In this document: positions 60,696 through 64,000 of the stretch, piece after piece | Layout of the letters: every line of letters starts with the position of its first letter | Numbering within the stretch: the first letter of the stretch is position 1 | Assembly (NCBI RefSeq): GCF_026914265.1 | Contig: NC_069125.1 | Span: 20,200,966-20,264,965, forward strand | Length of the DNA: 64,000 nucleotides | Direction: 5' to 3' | Origin: Mya arenaria | Taxonomy: Eukaryota > Mollusca > Bivalvia > Myida > Myidae | Program-made: the position numbers and the translations under genes | The notes under the pieces: generated by a model | The model's database searches: none | Seen by the model: the letters and a program-made list of their open reading frames with translations, nothing else | What the model was told of the DNA's origin: nothing

Positions 60696-62796
60696 TGTTA
60701 CGAGCTGTAAGCCTATGTACCTCTGTTATGAGCTGTAAGCCTATGTACATCTGTTACGAGCTGTAAGGCCTATGTACATCTGTTACAAGCTGTAAGCCTA
60801 TGTATATCTGTTACGAGCTGTAAGCCTATGTACATCTGTTACGAGCTGTAAGCCTATGTACCTCTGTTACAACTGTAAGCCTATGTACATCTGTTACGAG
60901 CTGTAAGCCTATGTACCTCTGTTACGAGCTGTAAGCCTATGTACCTCTGTTACAAGCTGTAAGCCTATGTACCTCTGTTACGAGCTGTAAGCCTATGTAC
61001 CTCTGTTACGAGCTGTAAGCTTATGTACCTCTGTTACGAGCTGTAAGCCTTTGTACATCTGTTACGAGCTGTAAGCCTATGTACCTCTGTTACGAGCTGT
61101 AAGCCTATGTACATCTGTTACGAGCTGTAAGCCTATGAACCTCTGTTATCGGCTGTATGGACTATGTACGTCCATTATGGGCTGTACAGCCTCTGTACAT
61201 CTGTTATTGGCTGAAAGACCTATGTATGTCCATTATGGGTTGTAAGGCCTTTGTGTGTCCATTATGGGCTGTAAGACCTATGTACATGTACTTCTGTTAT
61301 GAGCTGTAAGGCCTATGTATGTCTATTATGGGCTGTAAGGCCTATGTTCTTTTGTTTTGGGCTGTAAGGCCAATGTACGTCCGTCATGGGCTGTAAGGCA
61401 TATGTAAGTCTGTTATGGGCTGTAAGGCATATGTACATTCATTATGGGCTGTAAGGCCTATGTAGTGCGTTATGGGCTGTTAGGCACATGTACGTCCGTT
61501 ATGGGCTGTAAGGCATATGTACGTCTATTATGGGCTGTAAGGCATATGTTTGTCTGTTATGGGATGTAAGCCTATGTACATCTGTTACGAGCTGTAAGCC
61601 TATGTACCTCTGTTACGAGCTGTAAGCCTATGTACCTCTGTTACGAGCTGTAAGCCTATGTACCTCTGTTACGAGCTGTAAGCCTATGTACCTCTGTTAT
61701 GAGCTGTAAGCCTATGTACATCTGTTACGAGCTGTAAGCCTATGTACATCTGTTACGAGCTGTAAGCCTATGTACCTCTGTTACGAGCTGTAAGCCTATG
61801 TACATCTGTTACGAGCTGTAAGCCTATGTACCTCTGTTACGAGCTGTAAGCCTATTTACATCTGTTACGAGCTGTAAGCCTATGTACCTCTGTTACGAGC
61901 TGTAAGCCTATGTACATCTGTTACGAGCTGTAAGCCTATTTACATCTGTTACGAGCTGTAAGCCTATGAACCTCTGTTATCGGCTGTATGGACTATGTAC
62001 GTCCATTATGGGCTGTACAGCCTTTGTACATCTGTTATTGGCTGAAAGACCTATGTATGTCCATTATGGGTTGTAAGGCCTTTGTGTGTCCATTATGGGC
62101 TGTAAGACCTATGTACATGTACTTCTGTTATGAGCTGTAAGGCCTATGTATGTCTATTATGGGCTGTAAGACCTATGTACATGTACTTCTGTTATGAGCT
62201 GTAAGGCCTTTGTGTGTCCATTATGGGCTGTAAGACCTATGTACATGTACTTCTGTTATGAGCTGTAAGGCCTATGTATGTCTATTATGGGCTGTAAGGC
62301 CTATGTTCTTTTGTTTTGGGCTGTAAGGCCAATGTACGTCCATTATGGGCTGTAAGGCATATGTAAGTCTGTTATGGGCTGTAAGGCATATGTACATTCA
62401 TTATGGGCTGTAAGGCCTATGTAGTGCGTTATGGGCTGTAAGGCACATGTACGTCCGTTATGGGCTGTAAGGCATATGTACGTCTATTATGGGCTGTAAG
62501 GCATATGTATGTCTGTTATGGGATGTAAGGCATATGTATGTCTGTTATGGGCTGTAAGGCATATGTACATCTGTTATGGGCTCTTAAGCCTATGTACATC
62601 CGTTATGGGCTGTAAGGCATAAGTATGTCTATTATGGGCTGTAAGGCTTATGTACATCCATTATGGGCTGTAAGGCATATGTATGTCTGTTATGGGCTGT
62701 AAAGCCTATGTACATCTGTATGGGCTGTAAGGTATATGTACATCTGTTATGGGCTGTAAGGCATATATGTACATCTGTTATGGGCTGTAAGGTATA
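60696..62796. repeat. 28-31 bp minisatellite, left block, with an 831-bp block duplication
   Basis: More than 70 units of two related types. The first type (28 bp) is GAGCTGTAAGCCTATGTACA with TCTGTTAC. The second (29-31 bp) is GGGCTGTAAGGCATATGTAC with ATCTGTTAT. A diverged run beginning CTCTGTTATCGGCTGTATGG occurs at 61141 and again at 61972, so about 831 bp were copied. The second copy has an extra internal repeat of about four units around CCTATGTACATGTACTTCTG. The array is broken at 62797 by a LINE end. Confidence 0.95.
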
Positions 62797-63357
62797 TTAT
62801 TATTATTATTATTATATACCGTATTTATATAGCACTCTTTTCATTCGTCATGAACGTTCAAAAGTGCTTTACAAAGAAATAAATATATCACATACATGTA
62901 TATGACAAACAATTTAAAATAAGTTACAGATAAATACAGAGACAGTTAATACGTTATAAATAAAAAAACGAATTAAATGAGATAAAATGTCCATCCACAG
63001 GTGACTGTAAAACAACAGGAAATTGACATATAGAAATAAATTATAAAATGAACAGACCCGCTAAAACCTGTATTAATTGTCCTGTACTAAAACACAAATA
63101 AAAATATAAAGATAAATCATTCAATATTTCCTAGTACATGTACACACAATATAAAAGGAAACAGGATAAAATGAAATAAAATATTGAAATTACTGATAAT
63201 ACACATTACTCGATGAGAGTACGTCGGATCAATGTCACAGTCAAGTCAAGTACCGATACAATGCGGTTAACACGTTAAGTTTCATAGAACTGAATGAATA
63301 AGTGTGTTTTTAATGCCCGTTTAAAAGAGTACAAAGTGTCACAATCCCTTATTCCAG
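62797..63357 (-). mobile_element. 5'-truncated non-LTR retrotransposon (LINE) 3' end
   Basis: Read on the minus strand it begins inside a frame coding GIRDCDTLYSFKRALKTHLF and stops at 63275. This matches the C-terminal signature of CR1/L2-type LINE ORF2 proteins (IR...SFK..LKTHLF). About 480 bp of 3' untranslated sequence follow, with AGCACTTTTGAACG ... AGAGTGCTATATAAATACGG, ending in an ATA/TAA microsatellite, the usual tail of such LINEs. The minisatellite continues on both sides. Clade assignment is inferred from the short motif; 5' truncation is normal for LINE insertion. Confidence 0.75.
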
Positions 63358-64000
63358 ATGTACATCCGTTATGGGCTGTAAGGCATATATGTACATCTGT
63401 TATGGGCTGTAAGGTATATATGTACATCCGTTGTGGGCTGTAAGGTATATGTACATCTGTTATGGGCTGTAAGGTATTTGTACATCCGTTATGGGCTGTA
63501 AGGCATATATGTACATCTGTTATGGGCTGTAAGGTATATGTATATCTGTTATAGGCTGTAAGGTATATGTACATCTGTTATGGGCTGTAAGGCATATATG
63601 TACATCTGTTATGGGCTGTAAGGTATATGTACATCTGTTATGGGCTGTAAGGTATATGTACATCTGTTATGGGCTGTAAGGTATATGTACATCTATTATG
63701 GGCTGTAAGGCATATATGTACATCCGTTATGGGCTGTAAGGTATATGTACATCTGTTATGGGCTGTAAGGCATATATGTACATCCGTTATGGGCTGTAAG
63801 GCATATATGTACATCCGTTATGGGTTGTAAGGTATATGTACATCTGTTATGGGCTGTAAGGCATATATGTACATCTGTTATGGGCTGTAAGGCATATATG
63901 TACATCCGATATGGGCTGTAAGGTATATGTACATCCGTTATGGGCTGTAAGGTATATGTACATCCGTTATGGGCTGTAAGGCATATATGTTCATCTGTTA
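63358..64000. repeat. 28-31 bp minisatellite, right block (runs off the window)
   Basis: About 21 units of the GGGCTGTAAGG-CATATATGTACATC type, 29-31 bp, resume directly after the LINE end and continue past the window edge. The CATATATG versus TATATG length variants alternate. Confidence 0.95.

Overview
The window looks like nuclear DNA of a bivalve mollusc, probably a clam-like (heterodont) species; I cannot name the species. The reasons are split genes with GT-AG introns, AT-rich intergenic DNA, metazoan orthologues (p38 MAP kinase, TMEM117, SF3A2), and interspersed repeat families of a kind I associate with bivalve genomes. I saw no bacterial operon, CRISPR array, tRNA or rRNA gene, and no recognisable retrovirus, LTR element or Polinton.

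Layout. 1-5 kb: an intact single-exon p38 MAP kinase (1942-3027) with a 489-bp inverted-repeat transposon (MITE) about 200 bp upstream. 5-9 kb: a four-exon AMP-forming acyl-CoA synthetase, 552 aa, with a 31-bp minisatellite in its last intron. 9-14.4 kb: intergenic DNA with a repeat family and a GC-rich inverted dimer. 14.4-34.4 kb: TMEM117 on the plus strand. Its introns and probable 3'UTR hold four large minisatellites (unit lengths 39, 28, 34 and 28 bp), and one of these is split by a 1510-bp DNA transposon with TA target duplications. 34.4-42.5 kb: intergenic DNA with SINEs, short tandem arrays and a TIR element. 42.6-49.7 kb: SF3A2 (splicing factor 3A subunit 2) on the minus strand, seven coding exons, 346 aa, with a GC-AG first intron. 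51.3-53.6 kb: a hAT-like element with another TIR element nested in it. 54.3-57.5 kb: the 5' part of an unrecognised large, low-complexity protein gene on the plus strand, running out of reach in repeats. 57.7-64 kb: interspersed repeats, then a 28-31 bp minisatellite broken by the 3' end of a LINE.

The genes are unrelated housekeeping or signalling genes (stress kinase, lipid activation, membrane protein, splicing) with no sign of joint function. The unusual property is repeat architecture: by rough addition about 13 kb, a fifth of the window, is minisatellite, and most of it lies in or directly behind TMEM117. Several arrays have no stop codon in some or all frames, so they produce long spurious reading frames. 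I did not find a convincing new biological system. The best leads are the TMEM117 3'UTR array, the hairpin-forming intron array, the GC-AG intron and the unrecognised gene. All exon boundaries were read by eye from splice motifs, reading phase and remembered family sequences; nothing was computed.
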